Part shown: piece by piece, positions 6,486 through 14,329 of the stretch
How the letters are laid out: each line of letters starts with the position of its first letter
Numbering within the stretch: the stretch's first letter is position 1
NCBI GenBank assembly: GCA_001557035.1
Contig: LSKJ01000245.1
Location: 1 to 27,138 of the forward strand
DNA length: 27,138 nucleotides
Origin: Rhodospirillaceae bacterium CCH5-H10
Lineage (GTDB): Bacteria > Pseudomonadota > Alphaproteobacteria > Reyranellales > Reyranellaceae
Reading direction: 5' to 3'
Position numbers and translations under genes: made by a program
The notes under the pieces: generated by a model
The model's database searches: none
The model's input: only the letters and a program-made list of their open reading frames with translations
Told to the model about the DNA's origin: nothing

Positions 6486-7622
6486 ATGCCCAATCTTTCG
6501 CGGGAATTCAGCCGTCCCGCCCGGAGCGCCTCGACCTTGTCCGAACGTCTGCTTGCCCGGTGGAACGGCCTGCCGCTGTTCTGGCGAGTCCAGATCGCGG
6601 GATGGGGGTTGTTCGCGATCGCCGACCTGCTGGCGCAGCGTATCGCCTTTCACAGCTATTCGGTGGCCTTCGCCCGGACAGGACTCATTCTCGTCTGCCT
6701 GGTCGCGATCTCGACGGCGATGCGCAGCGTCTACGTCACGAGGCGCTTCGCCCATCGCGTATCGATCGGCGGCGTGGCGCTGATCGCGCTGCTCTCGCTG
6801 CTGGGAGCGCTCGTCGTCGCGAGCATGATCGTTCTGGTCCATGAGGCTTTGCCCTGGATCGTGCCGCCCGACCGTCGCGGCGTCGAAGAGTTTTTCGTCC
6901 CATTCGTGCATTACTTCTTTGCCCTTGCGGGATGGAGCCTCGCCTACTTCTGGCTGCGCGCGGAGATGGCGGAACAGGCGCAGCATCGACGGACCATGCG
7001 CGCCCAGGCCGAGGCCCTGCGGGCCGAACTCGAACAGCTTCGCCTGCAACTCGATCCGCACTTCCTGTTCAATGCCCTGAACGGCGTCGCCGAGGAGATT
7101 CCCGAGCACCCGGCCGCGGCATTAGACATGCTCCGCAACCTGACTGCCTACCTCCGACACTCGCTCGACGGCATCAATCACACGGTTGTCACGGTCGAGG
7201 GCGAGGTGACAGGACTCGCCGCCTATCTCGCCGTCCAGAAGGCGCGCTTCGGGGATCGCCTGCAGACCCGGATGGATGTTGCGCCGGAAGCCAGGCCGCG
7301 CCGTATTGCAAGCTTCCTGCTCCAGCCCCTTGTCGAAAACGCCGTCAAGCACGGACGGCGCGAACAAGGCCTCGATCTGCGCATCGACATCCGTGCGGGC
7401 CATGAGGTGCTTCATATCGAGGTCTCGAATGCCGGTACGCTCGCGCCCGCCAATGCCACGCGCCGCCAGCGTCCCGGTATCGGCGTGGAGAATGTGCGCC
7501 GCCGGCTCGCGCTGCATTATCCCGAACGCCACACTTTCGCGTTGCGCGAAGCCGGCGAACGACCCGAGGAGAAGAGGGTGATCGCGACGCTCGAGCTGAA
7601 AGGCGAACCGTGCGGGTCCTGA
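6486..7622 (+). CDS. sensor histidine kinase, LytS/YehU-like (His_kinase family, 378 aa)
   Basis: Inner-membrane sensor kinase. Residues about 35-155 hold four hydrophobic segments (around IAGWGLFAIADLL, TGLILVCLVAIS, VALIALLSLLGALVVASMIV and FFVPFVHYFFALAGWSLAYF), followed by a charged coiled-coil (about 158-188). The phospho-accepting histidine is H192 in LQLDPHFLFNALN, the hallmark of the LytS-type kinase domain. The ATPase domain shows the N box LVENAVKHG (N285) and the G box GIGVENVRRRL (331-341). There is no separate extracellular sensor domain, so the signal is probably sensed in or at the membrane. The stop overlaps the regulator gene by 13 nt, so the two are translationally coupled. 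The ATG lacks a good Shine-Dalgarno; a TTG at 6537 (MSERLLARW) is an alternative start. Confidence 0.93.
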   Translation: MPNLSREFSRPARSASTLSERLLARWNGLPLFWRVQIAGWGLFAIADLLAQRIAFHSYSVAFARTGLILVCLVAISTAMRSVYVTRRFAHRVSIGGVALIALLSLLGALVVASMIVLVHEALPWIVPPDRRGVEEFFVPFVHYFFALAGWSLAYFWLRAEMAEQAQHRRTMRAQAEALRAELEQLRLQLDPHFLFNALNGVAEEIPEHPAAALDMLRNLTAYLRHSLDGINHTVVTVEGEVTGLAAYLAVQKARFGDRLQTRMDVAPEARPRRIASFLLQPLVENAVKHGRREQGLDLRIDIRAGHEVLHIEVSNAGTLAPANATRRQRPGIGVENVRRRLALHYPERHTFALREAGERPEEKRVIATLELKGEPCGS

Positions 7623-8326
7623 TCGTCGACGACGAGCCGCTGGCCCGCAACGCCATGCGGCGCCTGCTCGCCGCGCACGCCCATGTGGAGATCGCGGGCG
7701 AGGCCGACAGCACCGAAAGCGCGCGTGCGCAGGTCGCGAGCCTGCAACCCGACATGATCTTCCTCGACATCGAGCTGGGCGGCGGCAGCGACGGCTTCGA
7801 CCTGCTCGACTCGCTGGAGCGGCCGCCCATCGTCGTCTTCGTCACGGCCTTCGCCGAGCATGCGGTCGAGGCCTTCGCCGTGAATGCCGTCGACTACCTG
7901 CTGAAGCCCGTCGAGCCGGCGCGTCTCGAAGCGGCGCTGGCGCGGGCGGCGCGCCAGCTCGCGCTTTCGGCCCTGCCGCCCGGGCCGGGTGTGATCGAAC
8001 TCCGGACGCCGCGGCGGACCCTGTTCGCGACACCGGGAGAGATCGTGGCCATCTCGGCCGACGGCGATTTCGCGCGCGTCTTCGTGGCGGGCCAGCCGGC
8101 GATGATGATCCTGCGCACGCTGGCGCATTTCGAGGAACTGCTGCCGGCGCCGCCCTTCGTGCGGCTCGGTCGCTCGGTGATGATCAACCGCGACCGGCTG
8201 CGCAGCCTCGAAGCGCCGACGCGCTCGACCGGCCGTCTCGTGCTCGACGGCATGGCTCATCCGCTGACGATCGGCCGCGCCGCCACGGCCCGCCTGCGGG
8301 AGATTCTGGCGTCCGACAAAGCCTGA
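7610..8326 (+). CDS. LytTR-family response regulator (238 aa)
   Basis: Cognate regulator of the kinase just upstream. The receiver domain (1-120) shows the acidic pair D7/D8 in LIVDDEP, the phospho-acceptor D53 in MIFLDIELG, T79 in VFVTAF and K99 in DYLLKPV. The C-terminal LytTR DNA-binding domain (about 132-235) includes IVAISADGDFARVF, RTLAHFEELL and the characteristic FVRLGRSVMINRDRLRSLE. The GTG start at 7610 lies inside the end of the kinase gene. LytTR domains contact direct repeats rather than palindromes, and one such pair lies upstream of this operon (6413-6442). The likely target is the divergent cellulase gene and/or its own operon; this is inference from position. Confidence 0.95.
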   Translation: MRVLIVDDEPLARNAMRRLLAAHAHVEIAGEADSTESARAQVASLQPDMIFLDIELGGGSDGFDLLDSLERPPIVVFVTAFAEHAVEAFAVNAVDYLLKPVEPARLEAALARAARQLALSALPPGPGVIELRTPRRTLFATPGEIVAISADGDFARVFVAGQPAMMILRTLAHFEELLPAPPFVRLGRSVMINRDRLRSLEAPTRSTGRLVLDGMAHPLTIGRAATARLREILASDKA

Positions 8327-8393
8327 ATTGCCGGGCCTTCGGACTGGCATCGATGCTGCAAGGCCTCCGCCGCAATCGTCGCGGGAGGAGCCC

Positions 8394-9377
8394 ATGAAAG
8401 CCGTCGTCATCCACGCCACCGGAGGCCCCGAGCAACTCGTTCTCGCCGAACTGCCGGACCCCGTGCCCGGGGCGGGCGAGGTCCTGATCGATGTGGCCTA
8501 TGCCGGCTGCAACTGGGCCGACACCCAGGTTCGCATGGGCATCTACCCGCATCCCATGACCTATCCGATGATCCTGGGCTTCGAAGTCTCCGGCACGGTC
8601 GCGGCGCTGGGGCCGGGGGTGACGGGCGTGAAGGTGGGCGATCGGGTGGCGACCTTCCCGGAAAAGGGCGGTGCCTATGCCGAGAAGTGCGTCGCGTCCG
8701 CCCTGGGCCTCATCAAGCTGCCGGACGCGGTTCCGCTCGATATCGGCGCGGCTTTTCCCATCCAGGCGCTGACCGCCTGGCACATGATGTGGACGATCTA
8801 TGGCGGGATCGGCCCGGGAGAAACGGTGCTGGTGAACGCGATCGGCGGCGGTGTCGGGCTGATGTGCACCCAGCTTGCCGTGCGGGTGGGAGCGCGCGTC
8901 ATCGGCACGACCGGCACGCCGGGCAAGGAAGCCAGGGCGCTGGCCTTCGGCGCCTCGCGCGTCGTGGTGACCTCGCAGGAGGATTTCGAACGGGCGGTGC
9001 TCGACTTCACCGACGGCAAGGGCGTCGATCTCGCGATCGACTCATACGGTGCCACCATGCTCGACCGCACCTTCGGCGTGGTGAAGATGCTGGGCCACAT
9101 CATCAGCATCGGCGAAGCCGAAGGGCAGCCGTTCAAGAACATTCGCGAGCGCATCCTGCCGCGCTCTCAGACCTTCACCCGCCTGCATCTCGGCCATATC
9201 GACCAGACGTCGGCCGAGTGGCAGGCCGGCGTCGACCATGTGCTGGCGGCCCTGGCCGAGGGCTGGCTCAAGGTCCCGATCGAGGGTGTGTTTCCCCTGG
9301 CCGAGGCGGCGGACATGCACCGCCGCCTCGAAGGTCGGGGCGTCGCCGGCAAGCTTTTGCTGAAGGCGGCCGGCTGA
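8394..9377 (+). CDS. zinc-independent medium-chain reductase, NADPH:quinone oxidoreductase-like (327 aa)
   Basis: Cytosolic medium-chain dehydrogenase/reductase. The N-terminal GroES-like domain runs from MKAVVIHATGGPEQL through GEVLIDVAYAGCNWAD, GFEVSGTVAALG and VKVGDRVATF. The nucleotide-binding Rossmann domain has ETVLVNAIGGGVGLMC (about 141-156), then RVIGTTGT and KGVDLAIDSYG. The structural and catalytic zinc ligands of alcohol dehydrogenases are absent, which points to the quinone reductase/enoyl reductase branch using NADPH. The ATG at 8394 is chosen because GGAGGAG lies just upstream; a longer frame from 8328 has no support. It follows the two-component pair by 67 bp and may be read through from it. 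It ends 6 bp from the convergent binding-protein gene. The substrate is unknown. Confidence 0.92.
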   Translation: MKAVVIHATGGPEQLVLAELPDPVPGAGEVLIDVAYAGCNWADTQVRMGIYPHPMTYPMILGFEVSGTVAALGPGVTGVKVGDRVATFPEKGGAYAEKCVASALGLIKLPDAVPLDIGAAFPIQALTAWHMMWTIYGGIGPGETVLVNAIGGGVGLMCTQLAVRVGARVIGTTGTPGKEARALAFGASRVVVTSQEDFERAVLDFTDGKGVDLAIDSYGATMLDRTFGVVKMLGHIISIGEAEGQPFKNIRERILPRSQTFTRLHLGHIDQTSAEWQAGVDHVLAALAEGWLKVPIEGVFPLAEAADMHRRLEGRGVAGKLLLKAAG

Positions 9378-9383
9378 CGCGCA

Positions 9384-10973
9384 CTACCGCTCGATCCAGA
9401 CGTCCTCGAAGCGCCAGTTGTTGTAGATGCTGTTGATGTGCAGCGTGACGTTCTTGACCTGCGGATGCCAGCATCCGGCGATGCGGCCGTGGCTGATGAT
9501 CGGCCTCGCCACGTCCTCCTGCAGCTTGCGGTCGATCTCCCAGACCAGTTCCTGCCGCTTCTTGCGGTCGGTCTCGCGCGACTGCTCCTCGAAGAGCTTG
9601 GTCATCTCCGGATTGCAGTAGTTGTTGTAGTTGCGCAGCGAGCCGCAGGCGTAACCCTCGAACAGGGTCACGTCGGGATCGTCGACCGCGCTGCCGGTGA
9701 GGTTGAGCGCGACGACATAGTCCTTCTTGAAGACGCGATTGTAATAGACGCTGGTGTCGATGATCTCGAGTTCGGCGTCGATCCAGATCTGCTTGAGCTG
9801 GTCGATGAGGATCACCGCCGGGTCCTTGAAGGTGGCGATGTTGCGGGTGCTGACCTTCAGCTTCAGGCGCTTGTCGGGCCCGTAGCCGGCTTCCTTCATC
9901 AGCGCTCGCGCTTCCTCGCGGGCCTTCTCCACGTCGCCATAGCCGATGAGGCCCTGCAGCTTCTCCTTGGGCAGACCCCAGACGCCGTCCGGCGGCGGCA
10001 GCATGGCGCCGCCCATCTGGCCTTCGCCCTCGCTCAGGATCCTGATGAAGGCATCTCGGTCGAGAGTCAGCGCCATGGCGCGGCGAACCTTCGGGTTGTC
10101 GAACGGCGCGACCTCGCGATTGACGATCAGGTTGGTGCTGACGCCGCTCTCGCGCATGGTGCACTGCGCCTGGGGTGCGTCGCGCTTGATGTTCTTCAGC
10201 AGCGGCACGGTGACGTCGGCCGGGAAGGTCATGTCGAACTTGCCGGCGACGAACGACAGCATGCGCGTCGAGCGGTCTGCGATGATCGAGAACTCGATGG
10301 CGTCGAGATAGGGCCGTCCCGGCTTCCAGTAGTCCTGGTTCTTCACCAGCTTGATGCCCTCGTTCATCTTGAAGTCGGCCAGCTTGAAGGGCCCGGTGCC
10401 GACCGGCTTGCGCCGCATGTCGGCGGCCGGGACGTGGCAGGGATAGATCGGCGTGTAGCCGGAGGCGAGCAGTGCGAGCAGCGAGGGTTGCGGCTGCTTC
10501 AGATGGAATGTCACTTCCGATGGGCTGTCCGCGGTGACCTTCTCCAGGTTGCCGTACCAGGCGCTGCGCGGATTGCGGCGCAGTTTTTCCGGCGTGAGGA
10601 TCAGGTCGAAGGTGCAGGCGACGTCGGCCGCCGAGAACGGCTTGCCGTCGTGCCACTTCACGCCGTCGCGGGTCTTGAAGACCAGCTTGCGGCCGCCGTC
10701 CTTCGTCTCCCAGCTCGTCGCAAGGTCGGGCACGATGGTGTCGAGGCTGTTCTTCGGCGCGTTCTGGTCGAAGACGACGAGGTTGTTGTAGATCGACATG
10801 AAGGGGACGGCGACCGAGACGGTCGATTCCTCATGGATGGAGGCGCTGGGCGGCGTGTCCATGTGCTGGATGCGCAGCGTGCCGCCGCTCTTCTGTGCCC
10901 ATCCGGTGCCGGCCCACCCGATGAGTCCCGCGGCCATACAAATCGAAGCGAAACGAATCTTGTCGATTTTCAT
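9384..10973 (-). CDS. ABC transporter substrate-binding protein, family 5 (529 aa)
   Basis: Periplasmic solute-binding protein of the peptide/nickel (SBP_bac_5) family. An N-terminal signal peptide is clear: charged MKIDKIR, then a hydrophobic core, with likely cleavage after GWA (about residue 26). Family features include the start GGTLRIQHMDTPP, the DLATSWETKDGGRKLVFKTR region, DGVKWHDGKPFSAADVACTFD and GTGPFKLADFKMNEGIKLVKN. Length is normal for the family. The start is well supported by GGGAGGA 7-8 nt before ATG. No permease or ATPase genes are in the window, so it is an orphan binding protein here. The ligand cannot be read from sequence; oligopeptides, opines and other organic solutes are all possible. 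It is divergent from the PEP mutase-family gene across 160 bp. Confidence 0.93.
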   Translation of the reverse strand: MKIDKIRFASICMAAGLIGWAGTGWAQKSGGTLRIQHMDTPPSASIHEESTVSVAVPFMSIYNNLVVFDQNAPKNSLDTIVPDLATSWETKDGGRKLVFKTRDGVKWHDGKPFSAADVACTFDLILTPEKLRRNPRSAWYGNLEKVTADSPSEVTFHLKQPQPSLLALLASGYTPIYPCHVPAADMRRKPVGTGPFKLADFKMNEGIKLVKNQDYWKPGRPYLDAIEFSIIADRSTRMLSFVAGKFDMTFPADVTVPLLKNIKRDAPQAQCTMRESGVSTNLIVNREVAPFDNPKVRRAMALTLDRDAFIRILSEGEGQMGGAMLPPPDGVWGLPKEKLQGLIGYGDVEKAREEARALMKEAGYGPDKRLKLKVSTRNIATFKDPAVILIDQLKQIWIDAELEIIDTSVYYNRVFKKDYVVALNLTGSAVDDPDVTLFEGYACGSLRNYNNYCNPEMTKLFEEQSRETDRKKRQELVWEIDRKLQEDVARPIISHGRIAGCWHPQVKNVTLHINSIYNNWRFEDVWIER

Positions 10974-11133
10974 TTTGTTTCCTCCCGACGTTTGTCTTGC
11001 AGTTGGCTGTTCTTGATCTCCATGGGATTGCAGTGCGGCTGAAAGCCTAGACCGCGTGCAGTCGATGTGTCGACCGGCAGGTTTGGTCTGCTATCGTCCG
11101 CCGCTCGTACCGAGAAACCCGAGGAGTCCCGAA

Positions 11134-12000
11134 GTGACCACTGCCCCCCAGCGTCTGCGCGCCCTGCTGGCCGAGCCCGGCCTCGTCGTCATGCCGGCTG
11201 TTTGGGACGGCCTCACCGCAAAGCTGACCCATGGCGAGGGCTTCAAGACGGCGTTCCTGTCGGGCTCGTGCGTCGCCGCCAGCCGCCTCGGCGGCCCCGA
11301 TCTCGATCTCGTCTCGTTCGGCGAGATGTTCGATTCGTTCAACATGGTGCACAGCGCGGCGCCGGAGCTGCTGGTCCTGGCCGACGGCGACCATGGTTAC
11401 GGCAATGCGATGAACGTGCAGCGCACCGTGAGCGCCTATGGCCGGGCCGGCGCCGCCGCCGTGCTGATCGAGGACAAGATCACGCCGCGCGCGCTCACCG
11501 CCGCCGGCAAGCCCTGCCTGCCGCGCGAGGAAGCGCGCATGAAGATCCGTGCCGCCGTCCAGGCCGCGAAGGAATCCGGCATCCTCGTCCTGGCGCGAAC
11601 CGACTGCCGCCCGACGCAGGGCATCGACGAGGCGGTCGCCCGCATCGAGATGTATGTCGAGGAAGGCGCCGACATCCTGTTCCTCGATTCGCCCGCCGAC
11701 GACGAGGAGATCCGGCGCGGTGTCGCCGCCGCCAAGGGCCGCCCGTCCTTCGCCGTACTGTCGCCCGGGGCGCCGCGCGCCACACCCTCGCAGACCGAAG
11801 CCCTCAAGCTCGGTTTCAAGATCGGCACCTATCCGACCGGCATGCTGTCGCCGGCCGCTGCCGGCATGAAGGCGGGCCTCGCCGCCCTCAAGGCGGGCGA
11901 AGCGGAAAGCAAGAGCGCACTGTCACCGGCCGACCTGCGGGCGACGCTGGGCTATGCCGACTACGACACCGCCGCCAAGCCCTTCATTGTGAAGGCCTGA
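11134..12000 (+). CDS. isocitrate lyase/PEP mutase family enzyme (288 aa)
   Basis: Cytosolic TIM-barrel enzyme that makes or breaks C-C or P-C bonds next to a 2-oxo acid. Magnesium and active-site positions of the family are visible: SGSCVAAS (42-50), D84 and D86 in LADGDHGYGN, E113 in LIEDKITPR, and R155 in LVLARTDCR. Spacing matches PEP mutase-type enzymes (D85/D87/E114) closely. The cysteine motif KKCGH of true isocitrate lyase is absent. Length suits oxaloacetate decarboxylase, methylisocitrate lyase-like or carboxy-PEP mutase-like members; which one is undecided. The GTG at 11134 is chosen because GAGGAG lies 7 nt upstream and the fold starts right after it; an upstream ATG at 11056 would add an unrelated tail. 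The SET-domain gene follows after 31 bp in the same direction. Confidence 0.9.
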   Translation: MTTAPQRLRALLAEPGLVVMPAVWDGLTAKLTHGEGFKTAFLSGSCVAASRLGGPDLDLVSFGEMFDSFNMVHSAAPELLVLADGDHGYGNAMNVQRTVSAYGRAGAAAVLIEDKITPRALTAAGKPCLPREEARMKIRAAVQAAKESGILVLARTDCRPTQGIDEAVARIEMYVEEGADILFLDSPADDEEIRRGVAAAKGRPSFAVLSPGAPRATPSQTEALKLGFKIGTYPTGMLSPAAAGMKAGLAALKAGEAESKSALSPADLRATLGYADYDTAAKPFIVKA

Positions 12001-12031
12001 CGTTCGTTCCCGTCCTCGAGAGCAGAGAGCC

Positions 12032-12472
12032 ATGAAGCGTAAAGTCAGCAAGGCGTTCGTCCATCTCGGCGCCTCTTCCATCCATGGCCTCGGCTGCTTT
12101 GCCGATATCGACATCCGGAAGGACGAGCTGGTCCGGGTGTGGGACGGCAAGGACAGCCGCTGGATTCCGCTGGCCAGGGCGCACGCCTCGCCGCAGGTCC
12201 AGCTCATCAAGCGCTTCGGCATCCGCTGCGACGGCGGGTACTGGGCGCCGCTCGACTTCCTGCGGATCTCGACCGGCTGGTACATGAACCACGACGCCGA
12301 TCCCAACATCGGGTCGGACGACGGCGACGTGACCTATTACGCGCTGCGCGACATCAAGGCCGGCGAGGAACTCGTCATGGACTACCGTCTCATGGACGAG
12401 CACCACGACAATCTCCATCGCGACGAGGTCGTGCCGGCGACGGCGCGGGCCAGGCGGCGGCGGCGCAAGTGA
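12032..12472 (+). CDS. small SET-domain protein, putative protein-lysine methyltransferase (146 aa)
   Basis: The three core SET signatures are present in order: SSIHGLGCFA near the N terminus (15-24), MNHDADPNI (85-93, the N-H pair that contacts S-adenosylmethionine) and GEELVMDY (111-118, with the catalytic-type tyrosine Y118). Pre-SET and post-SET zinc-binding cysteines are lacking, as in many short bacterial SET proteins. The C terminus is a basic tail, ATARARRRRRK, that could bind nucleic acid or a protein partner. The gene is 31 bp downstream of the PEP mutase-family gene and probably cotranscribed. A methyl acceptor cannot be named. Confidence 0.88.
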   Translation: MKRKVSKAFVHLGASSIHGLGCFADIDIRKDELVRVWDGKDSRWIPLARAHASPQVQLIKRFGIRCDGGYWAPLDFLRISTGWYMNHDADPNIGSDDGDVTYYALRDIKAGEELVMDYRLMDEHHDNLHRDEVVPATARARRRRRK

Positions 12473-12557
12473 CGCCTGCCTGAGAGAGCCTGGTCCCGGG
12501 GCAACCGGACCTGCTCCCGGGCCGTTCGCTTCCTTGTGCAGGAACAAGGAGGACGTC

Positions 12558-12737
12558 ATGGCCGCCGATCCCGACCCCAGGCCGCGGGAACGAACCAATC
12601 CCGATATCGAGCGTGACACCGGCACCGGGGAGACGGTGCGACCGCGTGACAACGATACCAGCCGCACCGTCGGCCCGGAGGACGAGGATCGCCGGGTCCG
12701 TCCCGGCGAGCGCCGTCCGCCGGGGACGATGCCCTGA
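12558..12737 (+). CDS. small hydrophilic, probably disordered protein (59 aa)
   Basis: A 59-residue protein beginning MAADPDPRPRERTNPD and ending RRPPGTMP. It is almost wholly charged and proline-rich with no hydrophobic core, so it is likely disordered. The start is well supported: AAGGAGGA lies 4-5 nt before ATG at 12558, which is why I treat it as real and not as an artefact of high GC. I do not recognise a family. It follows the SET gene by 85 bp and is convergent with the PhnA-domain gene. Confidence 0.6.
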   Translation: MAADPDPRPRERTNPDIERDTGTGETVRPRDNDTSRTVGPEDEDRRVRPGERRPPGTMP

Positions 12738-12770
12738 CAGGGCGAATCGCGCGCCGGCCGTGTCCTCGTC

Positions 12771-13091
12771 TCAGCGCTTGCGGACGAATTCGGCGCGCAG
12801 CACCAGGCCCTTGATGGTGTCGTGGCGGCAGTCGATCTCCTGGGCGTCGCCGGTGAGGCGGATGCTCCTGATGACCGTGCCGCGTTGCAGCGTCTGGTTG
12901 GCGCCCTTCACCTTGAGATCCTTGACCAGGATGACGCTGTCGCCGTCGGCCAGCAGGTTGCCGACCGAATCGCGCACCTCGACGCTTCGCGCAGCCTCCT
13001 CGGCCGCCGCCTTCTTCGCGGCTGCTTCCGCGGCGGGCATCCATTCGCCGCTGGCTTCGTCGTAGACATAGTCGTCGTCGGTGTCGGCCAT
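12771..13091 (-). CDS. PhnA-domain (YjdM-like) protein (106 aa)
   Basis: The C-terminal two thirds match the PhnA/YjdM domain: VRDSVGNLLADGDSVILVKD, LKVKGANQTLQRGT, then IRLTGDAQEIDCRHDTIKG and LRAEFVRKR at the end. The usual N-terminal zinc ribbon is replaced by an acidic stretch (MADTDDDYVYDEASGEW) and an alanine/lysine-rich helix (about 19-35). Despite the historical phosphonate name, the role of the family is unknown, and no phosphonate genes are nearby. GAGG upstream of the ATG supports the start. Confidence 0.85.
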   Translation of the reverse strand: MADTDDDYVYDEASGEWMPAAEAAAKKAAAEEAARSVEVRDSVGNLLADGDSVILVKDLKVKGANQTLQRGTVIRSIRLTGDAQEIDCRHDTIKGLVLRAEFVRKR

Positions 13092-13164
13092 CTGCGCCTC
13101 GGCTGCTGCAAGCGAGCGCTCTACAAGCGGGCCACGGCCGTCGCAACACGGCGCATTGTCTCGC

Positions 13165-13536
13165 CTAGAGGGACTGTTTCAGGAGCCATTCTCGCGCCGG
13201 GCCCGCTTGCCGGAAGACGCGCATCGGGCGGTTCGCGGCCGCCAGCATGCCGAGCACCCGAGATACCATCGCGATCTTGTCCTCGCGCACCACGACAGCC
13301 AGCGGACCCACCGCGTGGATGTGGTGGCCGGACCGCATGCGCACACCGATTGCCAGGAGATTCTCGGGCCCCATCTCTGTGTCGGCGCTGCCGCCGTCGA
13401 ACAGCTTTCGATAGGCGTGGAGGTCGGCATTGTCGATGACGTCCAGATAGGCCTCGAACTCAGGCCGGGTGACGTCGCCCTCGGCGACGACCGTCATGAG
13501 CTGCTCTTTCGAATCGATCTTCCAGTGAACCGGCAT
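13165..13536 (-). CDS. small cytosolic protein, STAS/SpoIIAA-like fold suspected (123 aa)
   Basis: A 123-residue protein starting MPVHWKIDSKEQLMTVVAEG. The alternation of strands and helices (LMTVVAEGDVTRPEFEAYLDVI, then KLFDGG, then AVVVREDKIAMVSRVLGMLAAA, then RVFRQAGPAREWL) is like SpoIIAA/STAS-type domains found as single genes in alphaproteobacteria. There is no membrane segment or signal peptide. It is divergent from the first TetR gene across 116 bp and might be under that regulator. Assignment is by pattern only. Confidence 0.65.
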   Translation of the reverse strand: MPVHWKIDSKEQLMTVVAEGDVTRPEFEAYLDVIDNADLHAYRKLFDGGSADTEMGPENLLAIGVRMRSGHHIHAVGPLAVVVREDKIAMVSRVLGMLAAANRPMRVFRQAGPAREWLLKQSL

Positions 13537-13565
13537 GGCGTTCGATTTTGCCCGCGGTCCGTTCT

Positions 13566-13650
13566 GAGCGCCAGAGATGCGAAAGGAGGGGGTGACGCCG
13601 CTCGGCGGCAGGCTTAATTCTGGCGGCTCACTTTTCGCAGGAGCGCCAGA
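13566..13650. promoter_or_regulatory. three copies of a CGCCAGA element upstream of the first TetR gene
   Basis: GAGCGCCAGA occurs at 13566-13575 and again at 13641-13650. The reverse complement TCTGGCG is at 13619-13625 and faces the second copy as a 7-bp inverted repeat with an 18-bp spacer. The last copy overlaps the Shine-Dalgarno AGGAG of the TetR gene. Repeated dyads in a divergent promoter region are what an autoregulated TetR operator would look like, but no binding is shown. Confidence 0.4.
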
Positions 13651-13652
13651 CA

Positions 13653-14300
13653 GTGTCCTCGCATGAGGCAGCCCCCGCGGGCGCGCCCGCCCTTGTGTCC
13701 GAGCCGGTCCGTTTCGATGGAAGGCGCCTGCGCAGCGAGCGCACCCGGCATCTGATCATCGAGGCCTACCTGATGCTCCTGCAGGAGCATCGTCGCATGC
13801 CGACCGCGGCGGAGATCGCGGCCCGAGCCGGCTACTCGGTCCGCTCCATTTTCGAGCGATTCACCGATCTCGATGCGTTGAGCCTTGCCACCGCCGACTA
13901 TGCCATTGCGCTGGGACAGGCCGAGGCCGAACCGCGGGACGTGGGCGGAGACCGTGCCGCGCGCATTCGTTCCCATGTACATACCCGGGCCCAGGCCTGC
14001 GAGAAGTGGCTCCCGCTGTGGCGGATCCTCACCGCCAGGCCGGTCGGGGAGCAGTTGCCGGATCTCAGGGCGCGCGTGCTGGCCGTGCGCCGGGCCAACG
14101 TCGAGCGGCTCGAACTGATGTACCGGCCGGAACTCTCCTCCCTCGATCCCTCGGCGCGCGAGACGCTCGTCCTCGGGCTTGCAACACTCACCAGCTTCGA
14201 GAGCTGGGAGGCGTTGAGGGACGATTTCGGCCTGCCGTGGGACTCGGCCCTGGATGTCTGGGCTTCGGCCATCGACCGCATGCTGCCATCGATTTCCTGA
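13653..14300 (+). CDS. TetR/AcrR family transcriptional regulator (215 aa), paralogue of the gene at 17920
   Basis: The N-terminal TetR DNA-binding domain spans about 22-75: RRLRSERTRHLIIEAYLMLL, then the helix-turn-helix PTAAEIAARAGYSVRSIFERF. The C-terminal ligand/dimer domain contains KWLPLWRIL, LMYRPELS and LTSFESWEAL. The GTG start at 13653 has AGGAG 9 nt upstream. It is a close paralogue of the regulator at 17920-18570, sharing long identical blocks in both the recognition helix and the effector domain. It converges with the FAD monooxygenase gene (29 bp apart) and diverges from the small STAS-like gene. The likely role is repressor of a nearby catabolic gene; target and inducer are not known. 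Confidence 0.93.
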   Translation: MSSHEAAPAGAPALVSEPVRFDGRRLRSERTRHLIIEAYLMLLQEHRRMPTAAEIAARAGYSVRSIFERFTDLDALSLATADYAIALGQAEAEPRDVGGDRAARIRSHVHTRAQACEKWLPLWRILTARPVGEQLPDLRARVLAVRRANVERLELMYRPELSSLDPSARETLVLGLATLTSFESWEALRDDFGLPWDSALDVWASAIDRMLPSIS

Positions 14301-14329
14301 CGGGACGCCGCGGCCGGGTTTGCTCCTCC

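Noticed and set aside
12473..12557. Possible hairpin with two CCCGGG blocks between the SET gene and the small protein
   Set aside because: The arms pair only partly and no T tract follows; not distinguishable from GC background.
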